From positions 558,001-622,000 of the forward strand of contig NZ_RWBG01000002.1 of assembly GCF_003944795.1 (NCBI RefSeq): a stretch of 64,000 nucleotides of DNA, read 5' to 3'. The stretch is from Mangrovimonas spongiae (GTDB taxonomy: Bacteria > Bacteroidota > Bacteroidia > Flavobacteriales > Flavobacteriaceae). The translations under genes were made by a program, and so were the position numbers. This document shows, one piece after another, positions 17,148 through 24,955 of the stretch (its first letter is position 1; the number at the start of each line of letters is the position of its first letter). A model generated the notes under the pieces. The model was not told the DNA's origin. It worked only from the letters and a program-made list of their open reading frames with translations, and did not search any database.

Positions 17148-17909
17148 ATGATAAAACTATCGGGAGTTATTATAACCTATAATGAGGAAGCTAAAATTGA
17201 ACGATGCCTAAAATCTTTACTCCCAGTAGTAGATGAAATTATTGTTGTTGATTCTTTTTCTAAAGACAATACTAAGTCTATCTGTAAAAAATACGATGTC
17301 ACCTTTATTGAACAAACATTTCTAGGTTATGTAGAGCAAAAGAATTTTGCTATGAATATGGCATCTCATGATTATATTGTATCCTTAGATGCTGATGAAG
17401 CCTTATCTGAAACACTTCAAAAATCTATACTTGAATTAAAATCTAATTGGGTTTATGATGGGTATTATTGTAAGCGACTAAATTATTTTTGTGGTCAATG
17501 GATTAAACATACCACTTGGTATCCCGATAAAAAACTTAGAGTATTTAATAGAAAAAAGGCACAATGGGGTGGTATTAACCCACACGATAAAATAATTCTA
17601 GATCCAATAAAAAGCAAGGCTGGTTTTTTAAAGGGAGATATTCTACATAAAACATATCAAAGCTACTCAGAGTTTAATAAACAAGTTGAAAACTTTACAA
17701 CAATTTCTGCTAATTCGTATTTTAAATTAGGTAAAAAGGCTCCTATTTACAAAATAGTTTTAAATCCAACTTGGGCATTTTTTCAATCTTATATTATTAA
17801 ACTTGGTTTTTTAGATGGGTTAAACGGATTAATAATTTCTGTGCAAACAGCAAACACGCGTTTTTTAAAATACATTAAACTAAGAGAATTAATAAAGCAA
17901 AATCGTTAG
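17148..17909 (+). CDS. Glycosyltransferase family 2 (WaaE/KdtX-like)
   Basis: A 253-residue GT2 enzyme: SGVIITYNEEAKIERCLKSL at the start, IIVVDSFSKDNT, SLDADEALSE as the DxD region, and a WGGINPHDKI segment with histidine that is typical of the WaaE/KdtX group of LPS inner-core glucosyltransferases. The C-terminal part (about 200-240) is hydrophobic and may touch the membrane. The start is ATG at 17148. It is divergent from the previous gene across a 217-base gap with no other gene in it, and convergent with the kinase-like gene, overlapping it by 4 bases. Confidence 0.87.
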   Translation: MIKLSGVIITYNEEAKIERCLKSLLPVVDEIIVVDSFSKDNTKSICKKYDVTFIEQTFLGYVEQKNFAMNMASHDYIVSLDADEALSETLQKSILELKSNWVYDGYYCKRLNYFCGQWIKHTTWYPDKKLRVFNRKKAQWGGINPHDKIILDPIKSKAGFLKGDILHKTYQSYSEFNKQVENFTTISANSYFKLGKKAPIYKIVLNPTWAFFQSYIIKLGFLDGLNGLIISVQTANTRFLKYIKLRELIKQNR

Positions 17910-18667
17910 CTTTTTTTCCAAAACTTAAGTTTCTTTTTTAACCTTTTTTTTCGGTAAAACCTATATTGAAACTCGTTTGTGTATTGCCACATAAGGCTAA
18001 ACACTTTTTCATAAGGTTCTCCTATGCATTTAGCATATTCATCGCTCATTACTTCTACCATTTTTTCATGAATGGTTAACCGCGCGAAATTTTTTATTCT
18101 AGTATTAAAATCAAGAGGTTTAAACTCCATACGGTTTAAATCAACTAGGAAAAACTCATAATCGTTATTATTTACTTTTATAAGCGTATTTCCTGGTGAA
18201 TGGTCTAAAAACAACACATTATTTTCGTGCAGTTTATATGTGAACCTTGTGAATGCTCTTAATATAGGTTCGTAATTGGGAATATTAAAATCTTGGGTTA
18301 AATCGCGATAGGTATAATCGCAATCTAATTGTTCACTTATGTAAAAACTTTTCTTAAACAAAAGTGGTGTTGTAAACTCATAATAAGCTATGGGTTGTGG
18401 TGTACCTATTCCTAATTTAATGAGTTTGTTAGCATACTCGTAAGAGCGTTGCGCCTTACTTTTTCTAAAAAACTTGTAGGCTATTTGATTAACTATATTA
18501 GGGACTTTAAACGACTTTACGTTAATAGTTAGCCCATTTAAATCAAATAATTTTAACGAATTTCTATCTTGTTTACCGAAATCTTCACCTTCGGAATCGA
18601 AGTTTGAAATAAATTTCGTTAACATCACTTCATCTTGAAGAAACTTTTTAACAACAACATGCTTCAT
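17906..18667 (-). CDS. Lipopolysaccharide kinase-like protein (InaA/KdkA family)
   Basis: A 253-residue protein with a small kinase fold. The likely ATP-binding lysine is K51 (NVKSFKVP), the catalytic loop is LDHSPGNTL with D155 and N160, and the metal-binding aspartate is D176 in LVDLNRM. These motifs and the setting among LPS glycosyltransferases fit the Kdo kinase / lipopolysaccharide core kinase group, which phosphorylates inner-core sugars on the cytoplasmic side. A -7 element (TAATTTTG, minus strand 18672-18679) lies just before the ATG. A role in another small-molecule phosphorylation is possible. Confidence 0.8.
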   Translation of the reverse strand: MKHVVVKKFLQDEVMLTKFISNFDSEGEDFGKQDRNSLKLFDLNGLTINVKSFKVPNIVNQIAYKFFRKSKAQRSYEYANKLIKLGIGTPQPIAYYEFTTPLLFKKSFYISEQLDCDYTYRDLTQDFNIPNYEPILRAFTRFTYKLHENNVLFLDHSPGNTLIKVNNNDYEFFLVDLNRMEFKPLDFNTRIKNFARLTIHEKMVEVMSDEYAKCIGEPYEKVFSLMWQYTNEFQYRFYRKKRLKKKLKFWKKS

Positions 18668-18716
18668 ACAGCAAAATTACAATTAGTTTTAGTTAATTTG
18701 TAAAAACTCTCTTGGA

Positions 18717-19781
18717 ATGCCCAAAATATTTTTAGAATCGCACAACATAAAAAACCTCAACTTTGGTTTTGGACAATTTAATTACCATTTAATTAAAGCG
18801 CTTTCAAAAAAAATTCCATCGAATTACAATGTAACGCTTTATGCTAAAAATATTGACAAGCTACAAGCTGAACTTGGTCAAACATTTTCTTATAAGAAAT
18901 ACCATTCTTTTAGGCGCTATCGATTATTTAGGATAAGAAAAAAATACGATTTATGGCATAGTTTAAATCAGAATACAAAAATAGAACCTTATCACGATAT
19001 TCCTTATTTATTAACGGTTCATGATGTAAATTTTATGGAGGAATTAACAGGCGAAGACTTAAATAAAAAAATACATGCATTTAACGAAAAACTTAACCGA
19101 AGTCAAGCTATAACCTATATTTCTAACTATGCCAAAAGCATGACTCACAAGTATTTTAAGGTGCCCAATGTGCCCGAATACATTATTTATAATGGTAGTC
19201 CTGAAATTAACACGCTACAAACTTTTATGTCTCCTGAATTTTCTCCTAAATCGCCTTTTTTATTTACAATTGGTGAAGTATTGGAAAAGAAAAATTTTCA
19301 TGTTTTAGTTGAAATGATGACACATTTACCCGACAAACAATTATTAATTGCTGGAAAAAACACTACTGAATATGCCAACAAAATTTCAGAATTAATAAAA
19401 AATTATAAGCTTGAAAATCGTGTGTTTTTATTAGGAAAAATAAGTGAAAATGATAAAAACTATTACTACAAACATTGCGAAGCTTTTGTATTTCCTTCAT
19501 TACGCGAAGGTTTTGGAATACCTCCTATTGAAGCGATGAGCTTTGGCAAACCTGTATTTTTATCAAACAAAAGTTCGTTACCCGAAGTTGGCGGAAAATG
19601 TGCTTTTTACTGGGATAAATTTGATGCTTATTACATGAGTCATATGTATAACAACAGTATTGAAGAATTTAATAAAAACCCAGAAGAAAATGCTCAAAAT
19701 ATAATTGCTCACGCCAAATCATACTCTTGGGATAAAACTGCTGAGCAATATTTAGATGTTTATAAAAGTTTACTTGAATAA
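18717..19781 (+). CDS. Glycosyltransferase family 1/GT4
   Basis: A 354-residue GT-B enzyme with the GT4 signature in its C-terminal half: SPFLFTIGEVLEKKNFHVLVE, VFLLGKISENDK, and the donor-binding stretch AFVFPSLREGFGIPPIEAMSFGKPV containing the E(x7)E motif. Such enzymes are retaining transferases using nucleotide sugars at the cytoplasmic face. Donor and product are unknown. It is divergent from the kinase-like gene (49-base gap) and overlaps the next convergent gene by 12 bases at the 3' end. Confidence 0.9.
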   Translation: MPKIFLESHNIKNLNFGFGQFNYHLIKALSKKIPSNYNVTLYAKNIDKLQAELGQTFSYKKYHSFRRYRLFRIRKKYDLWHSLNQNTKIEPYHDIPYLLTVHDVNFMEELTGEDLNKKIHAFNEKLNRSQAITYISNYAKSMTHKYFKVPNVPEYIIYNGSPEINTLQTFMSPEFSPKSPFLFTIGEVLEKKNFHVLVEMMTHLPDKQLLIAGKNTTEYANKISELIKNYKLENRVFLLGKISENDKNYYYKHCEAFVFPSLREGFGIPPIEAMSFGKPVFLSNKSSLPEVGGKCAFYWDKFDAYYMSHMYNNSIEEFNKNPEENAQNIIAHAKSYSWDKTAEQYLDVYKSLLE

Positions 19782-20636
19782 AAATTTAAACCATTGGCCA
19801 AAGTTTTTTTTCCAAACATAAAACTTAGTAGGCATAACCTGTTTTGCCATAATATTCTCTCTCAATTCTTCTAAAGTAGTACCAGCAACAAAATCTAACT
19901 CTGGCCATTTTTCAGGTTCTATATAAAAAAAGTCCTTTCTTTCTTTATAATTAGTTTTATTGGTTGTTCGCCATTTAGTCATAAAAGCCTCTCTGTCTTT
20001 TATATCTACATTATGTCCCCAATTATCAAATTTTGTGATAAGTTCTTTTTCATCTCTAGCTACACACTCATGCATTAAAATGTTTTGTGTATAAACTATT
20101 CGCCTTCTTGTATTTCTGGCGACTTTATAATTTGGATAATTAGTAGCCATTATACCTCGTGTTGGTTCACTTACATATAACACTCCATTGTCGGTGTATT
20201 TATACATGTTAACCAAGAAAGCTGCAATTTGAATATTATTTTTTTTGGGATTTTCTAAATAACTATCATATTTTCTTAAATCATCCACAAACTTTTTAAA
20301 ATCTAAAAAATACTCATCACTATCTACCTGTACCAGCCAATTACCCACTCCCATTCTTAAAGACAACATGTGTCGCTCTCTATTATCGTTTTCTATTGCA
20401 GAAAGTTCAGGTACATAAAAATCGTCTTGATAAATAGTAATCTTGTTATCTACATCAAACGCTTCAAGCCATTCAAAAAAAGACTCCTCAACTGTAAATG
20501 TTTCGCCTGACCAAGTTCGTAGTTTTTCATCCATTGCGATAAAAATCTTATCGGCTTCATTATAAACAGGAGGTATTGAATATTTCAATTTCTCATAATC
20601 ATAGGATAATAAATAACCTACATGTATATTTTTCAT
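19770..20636 (-). CDS. Probable GT-A-fold glycosyltransferase, unclassified
   Basis: A 288-residue protein that I do not recognise as a named family. It looks like a nucleotide-diphospho-sugar transferase fold: an N-terminal strand MKNIHVGYLLSYDYEKL, a central GVGNWLVQVDSDEYFLDF with a DxD motif that resembles the metal/donor site, and later conserved-looking ARNTRRRIVYTQNILMHE. The location inside the glycan locus supports a transferase role. It has no membrane segment or signal peptide. A TATCTTTG -7 element lies 26 bases upstream. The substrate is unknown. Confidence 0.65.
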   Translation of the reverse strand: MKNIHVGYLLSYDYEKLKYSIPPVYNEADKIFIAMDEKLRTWSGETFTVEESFFEWLEAFDVDNKITIYQDDFYVPELSAIENDNRERHMLSLRMGVGNWLVQVDSDEYFLDFKKFVDDLRKYDSYLENPKKNNIQIAAFLVNMYKYTDNGVLYVSEPTRGIMATNYPNYKVARNTRRRIVYTQNILMHECVARDEKELITKFDNWGHNVDIKDREAFMTKWRTTNKTNYKERKDFFYIEPEKWPELDFVAGTTLEELRENIMAKQVMPTKFYVWKKNFGQWFKFLFK

Positions 20637-20662
20637 AGTGCCTTTTCATAGTTTATCTGTCA

Positions 20663-20670
20663 CAAAGATA
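20663..20670 (-). promoter_or_regulatory. -7 promoter element of the unclassified GT gene
   Basis: The minus strand reads TATCTTTG, an exact TAnnTTTG, 26 bases upstream of the start codon at 20636. It faces away from a plus-strand element at 20691-20698. Confidence 0.5.
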
Positions 20671-20690
20671 GTTTATCTATAGTAAATACC

Positions 20691-20698
20691 TATTTTTG
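20691..20698 (+). promoter_or_regulatory. -7 promoter element of the GT2 gene at 20717
   Basis: TATTTTTG is an exact TAnnTTTG, 18 bases before the ATG at 20717. An in-frame TTG (20696-20698) is the end of this element, so it is unlikely to be a start codon. Confidence 0.55.
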
Positions 20699-20716
20699 TC
20701 AAATAATGTTGAAAAC

Positions 20717-21712
20717 ATGCCTGAGTTAACTGTTATTATGCCTGTTTATAATGGCGAAAAATATTTAGAAGAAGCCATAGATAGTGTATTACATCAAACC
20801 TATACCAACTTTACACTTTTAGTATTAAATGATAACTCCACGGACAGTACGCCAGCTATTCTTAAAAAATATCAAGAACAAGACCATAGGGTTCATGTTA
20901 TAAGCAAAAACGAAAACCAAGGCCCTGCAAACTTAAGAAATGAAGGCATTAAGTTGGCCGAAACAGAGTTTATTGCGCTTTTAGATGCCGATGACATTGC
21001 ATTGCCTACTCGGTTTGAAAAACAAATAGATTTTTTAAAATCCAATCCCGATGTGGGCGTTTGCGGTACTTGGTTTACTGTATTTGGTGATAAAAAAGAA
21101 AAGATATTAAAACATGCCGTAGACCATGAGGCTCTTAAAATACAATTTTTAAGTAGTTGTGGTATTGGCAACCCAACGGTTATGTTTAGGAAATCGGTAT
21201 TAGGTGATTTACAATTCGAACACCAATATGTTCCTGCTGAAGATTACGGCTTATGGAGCCAATTAATTGCTAAAACTAAGTTTCATAATATACCCGAATC
21301 TTTATTGCGTTACAGATGGCATCCGGGAAATATTAGTCAAACAAAAAAAGACAATTTAATAAAATCTGAAATCCTTATAAAAAAGCGCCAATTAATACAT
21401 TTAGCAATTGATGAGAATGATGCTAATATCAATTACTATTTACATGCTGTTTCATTAAAACGAAACTTGCCCAAAAATGATATTAAGCAAGTTATTAAAG
21501 CTGCTAAAACACTTAAAAACTTAAATTTAAAACATAAGTACTATAATCAAGAGTTATTTAATGCACACATAGACAAAATTTTGATACGAACCATTAGAAA
21601 TGCCGAAAGCTATAATATGGCATTCTTTAATTACTTAAAAAAAGAGTCTGGTTATTTCTCTAAAATGCCCATTATAGATAAGATGGTAATTTTCTTTAAA
21701 AGTTTATTTTAA
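20717..21712 (+). CDS. Glycosyltransferase family 2
   Basis: A 331-residue GT2 enzyme with MPELTVIMPVYNGEKYLEEA at the N-terminus, VLNDNSTDSTPAIL, ALLDADDIALPTRFEKQ as the DxD site, and AEDYGLWSQLIAKTKF, the usual C-terminal catalytic ED segment of this group. The C-terminal third is basic and helical. I chose the ATG at 20717 over the in-frame TTG at 20696, which coincides with the promoter element. The next GT2 gene follows after 4 bases, so the two are cotranscribed. The sugar is unknown. Confidence 0.9.
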   Translation: MPELTVIMPVYNGEKYLEEAIDSVLHQTYTNFTLLVLNDNSTDSTPAILKKYQEQDHRVHVISKNENQGPANLRNEGIKLAETEFIALLDADDIALPTRFEKQIDFLKSNPDVGVCGTWFTVFGDKKEKILKHAVDHEALKIQFLSSCGIGNPTVMFRKSVLGDLQFEHQYVPAEDYGLWSQLIAKTKFHNIPESLLRYRWHPGNISQTKKDNLIKSEILIKKRQLIHLAIDENDANINYYLHAVSLKRNLPKNDIKQVIKAAKTLKNLNLKHKYYNQELFNAHIDKILIRTIRNAESYNMAFFNYLKKESGYFSKMPIIDKMVIFFKSLF

Positions 21713-21716
21713 TAAT

Positions 21717-22787
21717 ATGACAAATAAAAATATAGCATCACCTTTTGTGAGTATTATAGTACCATGTTATAATGTAGCACGTTTTATAGATAAAGGGTTA
21801 GGAAGCGTTTTAAACCAGACTTATATAAATTGGGAGTGTCTAGTTGTTAACGATGGCAGCAAAGACAATACAGAAAATGAAATAAAAAAATGGGTAAATA
21901 AAGATGCGCGGTTTAAACTAATTTCTCAAGAAAACAAAGGACTTTCTGGCGCACGAAATACAGGGTTAAAACACGCTAAAGGTGATTGTATTTATTTTTT
22001 CGATCCAGACGATATGTTAGATAAAAATTGTTTGGAAAGCCTAACCAATTTATATCAATCAAACGTTGATATTGTTATAGGAAAAAACGCTTCCGTTCGT
22101 AACCAAACAACAACAATTATTAACACTTTAGAACATTATAATACAACAAATACATTACTTGAAAATAAAAATTTTGTAGAGCTCGCCTTAAAAACACCTT
22201 TTAGTGTTGTCGCTTGGAATAAGCTATATAATACTGATTTTATTACCACTAATAATTTGTGGTTTAAAGATGGTTTTGTCCATGAAGACGAACTTTGGTT
22301 TTTTGAAACCATGTATTATGCTAAAAAGATTATTTTCAACTCTAAAGTTATCTACTATTATAATATTGGCAATCAAAGCTCTATAACAAAAAATTACAGC
22401 TTATACAATCTTACATCGTATTTAACGGTTATTGAAGATATTTATACTAAATATTATAAGCCCGAAAAAGACAAGCAAAGTAAATTAATTACAGGCACTT
22501 ATATTTTAAACTTTCAAATTACAGTAGTTGCTGCTTTTTACAGATTTATAAAAAAGAATAAGAATATTACATATAAGGAAGAAGGCACAGCTTTAATAAA
22601 AAAACATCTTGAACATTTTAGAATTGAAGATTTCCTGCAATTCAATGCCAAAAAAACAAAACAGTATAACCTTTTTAAACGTTATGCCATTAAAACTCCA
22701 GAAATAGCTTTTAGGTTAATTAGAAACACCAATAAAAATAGTATTTTAAAGCGTTTTGAAAGTTGGTATTTAAAAAAGCGCGTTTAA
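21717..22787 (+). CDS. Glycosyltransferase family 2
   Basis: A 356-residue GT2 enzyme: FVSIIVPCYNVARFIDKGLGSVLNQTY at the N-terminus (given in parts), VVNDGSKDNTE, LSGARNTGLKHAKGD, and YFFDPDDMLD as the DxD motif. HEDELWFFETMYYAKK supplies the later acidic catalytic residues. The C-terminal region is helical and basic, perhaps membrane-associated. It lies 4 bases after the previous GT2 gene and is convergent with the sulfotransferase-like gene, with only 2 bases between their stop codons. Confidence 0.9.
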   Translation: MTNKNIASPFVSIIVPCYNVARFIDKGLGSVLNQTYINWECLVVNDGSKDNTENEIKKWVNKDARFKLISQENKGLSGARNTGLKHAKGDCIYFFDPDDMLDKNCLESLTNLYQSNVDIVIGKNASVRNQTTTIINTLEHYNTTNTLLENKNFVELALKTPFSVVAWNKLYNTDFITTNNLWFKDGFVHEDELWFFETMYYAKKIIFNSKVIYYYNIGNQSSITKNYSLYNLTSYLTVIEDIYTKYYKPEKDKQSKLITGTYILNFQITVVAAFYRFIKKNKNITYKEEGTALIKKHLEHFRIEDFLQFNAKKTKQYNLFKRYAIKTPEIAFRLIRNTNKNSILKRFESWYLKKRV

Positions 22788-22789
22788 CA

Positions 22790-23503
22790 CTAGCCGTTTT
22801 TAATAACCTGATACATGTTTATATCCTTAGAAAAACGTTTATTAAACGCATTACTTTTTTTTAGTTTCTGAAGAATTTCCTGTGGAATTTTTTTATTGTT
22901 AGTGTTAAGCTTACTTGCCTTTTCACCTGTTTTTTTATTATAGTTTTCCAGTAAAGTAACCGCTATACCTCCTAGAACTTCTTCAACACCTTTTTGTAAA
23001 TAAAACGATTGACTCCTAAAATGCCTATCGGATAAATAATCGGGTAATTTCACCACTTTCTTGAGAAACTCATCAAAACTTATTTCGCTTTTAATACCAA
23101 AAAAGTTGGTAAGTCCTGAAGGGTCTTCATACATTACATTTTTGTTTGTAACCACATCTAAAAAACATGAATAGATACGTTCATATGGGTTTCTTATTAC
23201 TAAATGCGCCACTTTACCACGACTAAACTTGCGGTATTTTTTAAAACTATAAAAGCGCTTTCTTAATACTTTGTCATTAGTTTCTAAAGCAGGATCAACC
23301 TGATGTATTTCAGGAAATTTACTTGTAAAATCGGGTTTGTAACGTCTAATAATATCTACCTTAACTGTGGAACAACCAGATTTGGATATTATGGGATAAA
23401 ACGTATTTGTTTCCGGTATATAATAAACCTCGATAGAATCTATAAGTCTTGTTCCTATAAATCCTTTTATAAATTTAGAAAGCGTTAATTTTCCTATTCT
23501 CAT
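22790..23503 (-). CDS. Sulfotransferase-like protein
   Basis: A 237-residue protein with two motifs that resemble the PAPS-binding loops of sulfotransferases: ISKSGCSTVKVDIIRR (about 33-48, compare the 5'-phosphosulfate loop) and HLVIRNPYERIYSCFLD (about 101-117, compare the 3'-phosphate RxP..R..S motif). The family transfers sulfate from PAPS to glycans. It follows the second sulfotransferase-like gene on the same strand by 27 bases. This suggests that the glycan made by this locus is sulfated, but the assignment rests on short motifs. Sequence between the motifs is not recognisable. Confidence 0.68.
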   Translation of the reverse strand: MRIGKLTLSKFIKGFIGTRLIDSIEVYYIPETNTFYPIISKSGCSTVKVDIIRRYKPDFTSKFPEIHQVDPALETNDKVLRKRFYSFKKYRKFSRGKVAHLVIRNPYERIYSCFLDVVTNKNVMYEDPSGLTNFFGIKSEISFDEFLKKVVKLPDYLSDRHFRSQSFYLQKGVEEVLGGIAVTLLENYNKKTGEKASKLNTNNKKIPQEILQKLKKSNAFNKRFSKDINMYQVIKNG

Positions 23504-23530
23504 ATCATTATTTTACCAAACAAGGGAATT

Positions 23531-24202
23531 TTAAAACACTTTATTAGATAGTTTTTGGTATTGTTTTTCTGTTAACACACCCATGTTGTTTAGTTTTTCA
23601 ATACAGTCATAATCTTTTTCTAAATACTGTATCAAATTATTAACAGCTAGATTCGATAAGTCAGTTTTCTTTTTATTTTTCTTTAAATGACTTTTAAGTG
23701 TAATATTAAAATGAGTCTTCAAGTCTTCGCTTAACGTTTCGGTTGCAAGAACAGCTACAATTTGTTTCTTTTTACACTTCTTTAAAAAATCTGCTAAATA
23801 AAAGTCGATATCTTCCTTAAGATGATGAATATAAAATTCGTCATTTTTAAAATCTAGCACAAGATTACCTTCTTCATCATAAATATTTTCAGCTAAGTTA
23901 TTTATATCGCTATACTTTTCAAGAAGTTCTTTTTCACCTAGATATAAATCTTTTTGAGTTCCGTCTTCAACCACAAGTTTATAACGCCAATTAAACGCCG
24001 ATACAAATCTAGATATCGGATTTCTAATAACAATAATATACTTTTTATTTCTTCTATAAGTTACCTCTCCTACATGCTTTTCAAAAAACTTAAGGTCTCT
24101 TTTATTTAATTCCTCTATAACGGAAGACCCACCACATTTTCCTATATGTATAACAACTTTATCTACTTTTTCTTTTCTTTTAAGCTTATCTACCAACCTC
24201 AT
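23531..24202 (-). CDS. Sulfotransferase-like protein
   Basis: A 223-residue protein with VVIHIGKCGGSSVIEEL near the N-terminus, similar to the 5'-phosphosulfate loop of glycan sulfotransferases, and IIVIRNPISRFVSAFNWRY, a good match to the 3'-phosphate-binding RNP..R..SAF motif. It is only weakly similar to the downstream sulfotransferase-like gene outside these motifs. No signal peptide is visible. It is the first gene of the two-gene reverse unit, and 147 non-coding bases separate it from the divergent tsaC gene. The acceptor is unknown. Confidence 0.72.
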   Translation of the reverse strand: MRLVDKLKRKEKVDKVVIHIGKCGGSSVIEELNKRDLKFFEKHVGEVTYRRNKKYIIVIRNPISRFVSAFNWRYKLVVEDGTQKDLYLGEKELLEKYSDINNLAENIYDEEGNLVLDFKNDEFYIHHLKEDIDFYLADFLKKCKKKQIVAVLATETLSEDLKTHFNITLKSHLKKNKKKTDLSNLAVNNLIQYLEKDYDCIEKLNNMGVLTEKQYQKLSNKVF

Positions 24203-24337
24203 TAGGTTATTATTAAATATTAAATTAGCCGGTAAATGTAGTAAAGTTAAATTAACTAAAGAAAGTTATCCATCTTAATAGAGAATACAACTTTTGGAAT
24301 ATCTTATTTTGTTAGTATAATTTAAAACCAATTAAAT

Positions 24338-24345
24338 TATTTTTG
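24338..24345 (+). promoter_or_regulatory. -7 promoter element of the TsaC/YrdC gene
   Basis: TATTTTTG is an exact TAnnTTTG and ends 4 bases before the ATG at 24350. Transcription would start at or very near the start codon, so the message may be nearly leaderless. Confidence 0.4.
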
Positions 24346-24349
24346 CACT

Positions 24350-24910
24350 ATGCAAAACGAAATAAACACCACCCTAACCGCCTTAAAACAAGGTAAAACT
24401 ATTCTTTACCCTACCGATACCGTTTGGGGTATTGGCTGCGATGCCACTAATTACGAAGCTATAGAAAAAATTTTTAAACTTAAGCAACGCGACGAGAGCA
24501 AAGCATTGATTTGCTTGGTAAGCGATTTTAAAATGTTAGAACAGTATGTAGAAAACGTTCCTGAAGTCGCTTACGATATTTTAAAATATGCCAATAAACC
24601 CACTACTATTATTTACGATAAACCTATTCGCATTTCGGAAAACTTAGTCGCTGCAGATAACACTCTGGCCATACGCGTTGTTCGTGAAGGCTTTGCTAAT
24701 AAACTTATTAGAAAGTTAAGAAAACCCTTGGTATCAACATCGGCAAATATGAGTGGCGAACCTACTCCAAAATCCTTTAAAGAAATAAGCGACCATATTT
24801 TAAAAGGTGTGGACTATGTTGTAAATTTGCAAAACGTAAAATCGGCTAATAAACCATCGTCTATTATTAAAATTTCAAACGACGGTATGGTGAAGGTTAT
24901 ACGAGAATAA
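24350..24910 (+). CDS. L-threonylcarbamoyladenylate synthase (TsaC/Sua5/YrdC family)
   Basis: A 186-residue YrdC-domain protein. It has GKTILYPTDTVWGIGCDATN, the KRDE-type motif as LKQRDESKALICLV, and LRKPLVSTSANMSGEPTP near the C-terminus. These enzymes make threonylcarbamoyl-AMP from threonine, bicarbonate and ATP for the t6A37 modification of tRNAs. The length matches TsaC rather than the longer Sua5. It is followed after 45 bases by the CCA-adding enzyme, so two tRNA-maturation genes are adjacent. Confidence 0.92.
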   Translation: MQNEINTTLTALKQGKTILYPTDTVWGIGCDATNYEAIEKIFKLKQRDESKALICLVSDFKMLEQYVENVPEVAYDILKYANKPTTIIYDKPIRISENLVAADNTLAIRVVREGFANKLIRKLRKPLVSTSANMSGEPTPKSFKEISDHILKGVDYVVNLQNVKSANKPSSIIKISNDGMVKVIRE

Positions 24911-24955
24911 AAACTCAAATTTCAAACAACAAACCATTATTGAAATTTGAATCCT

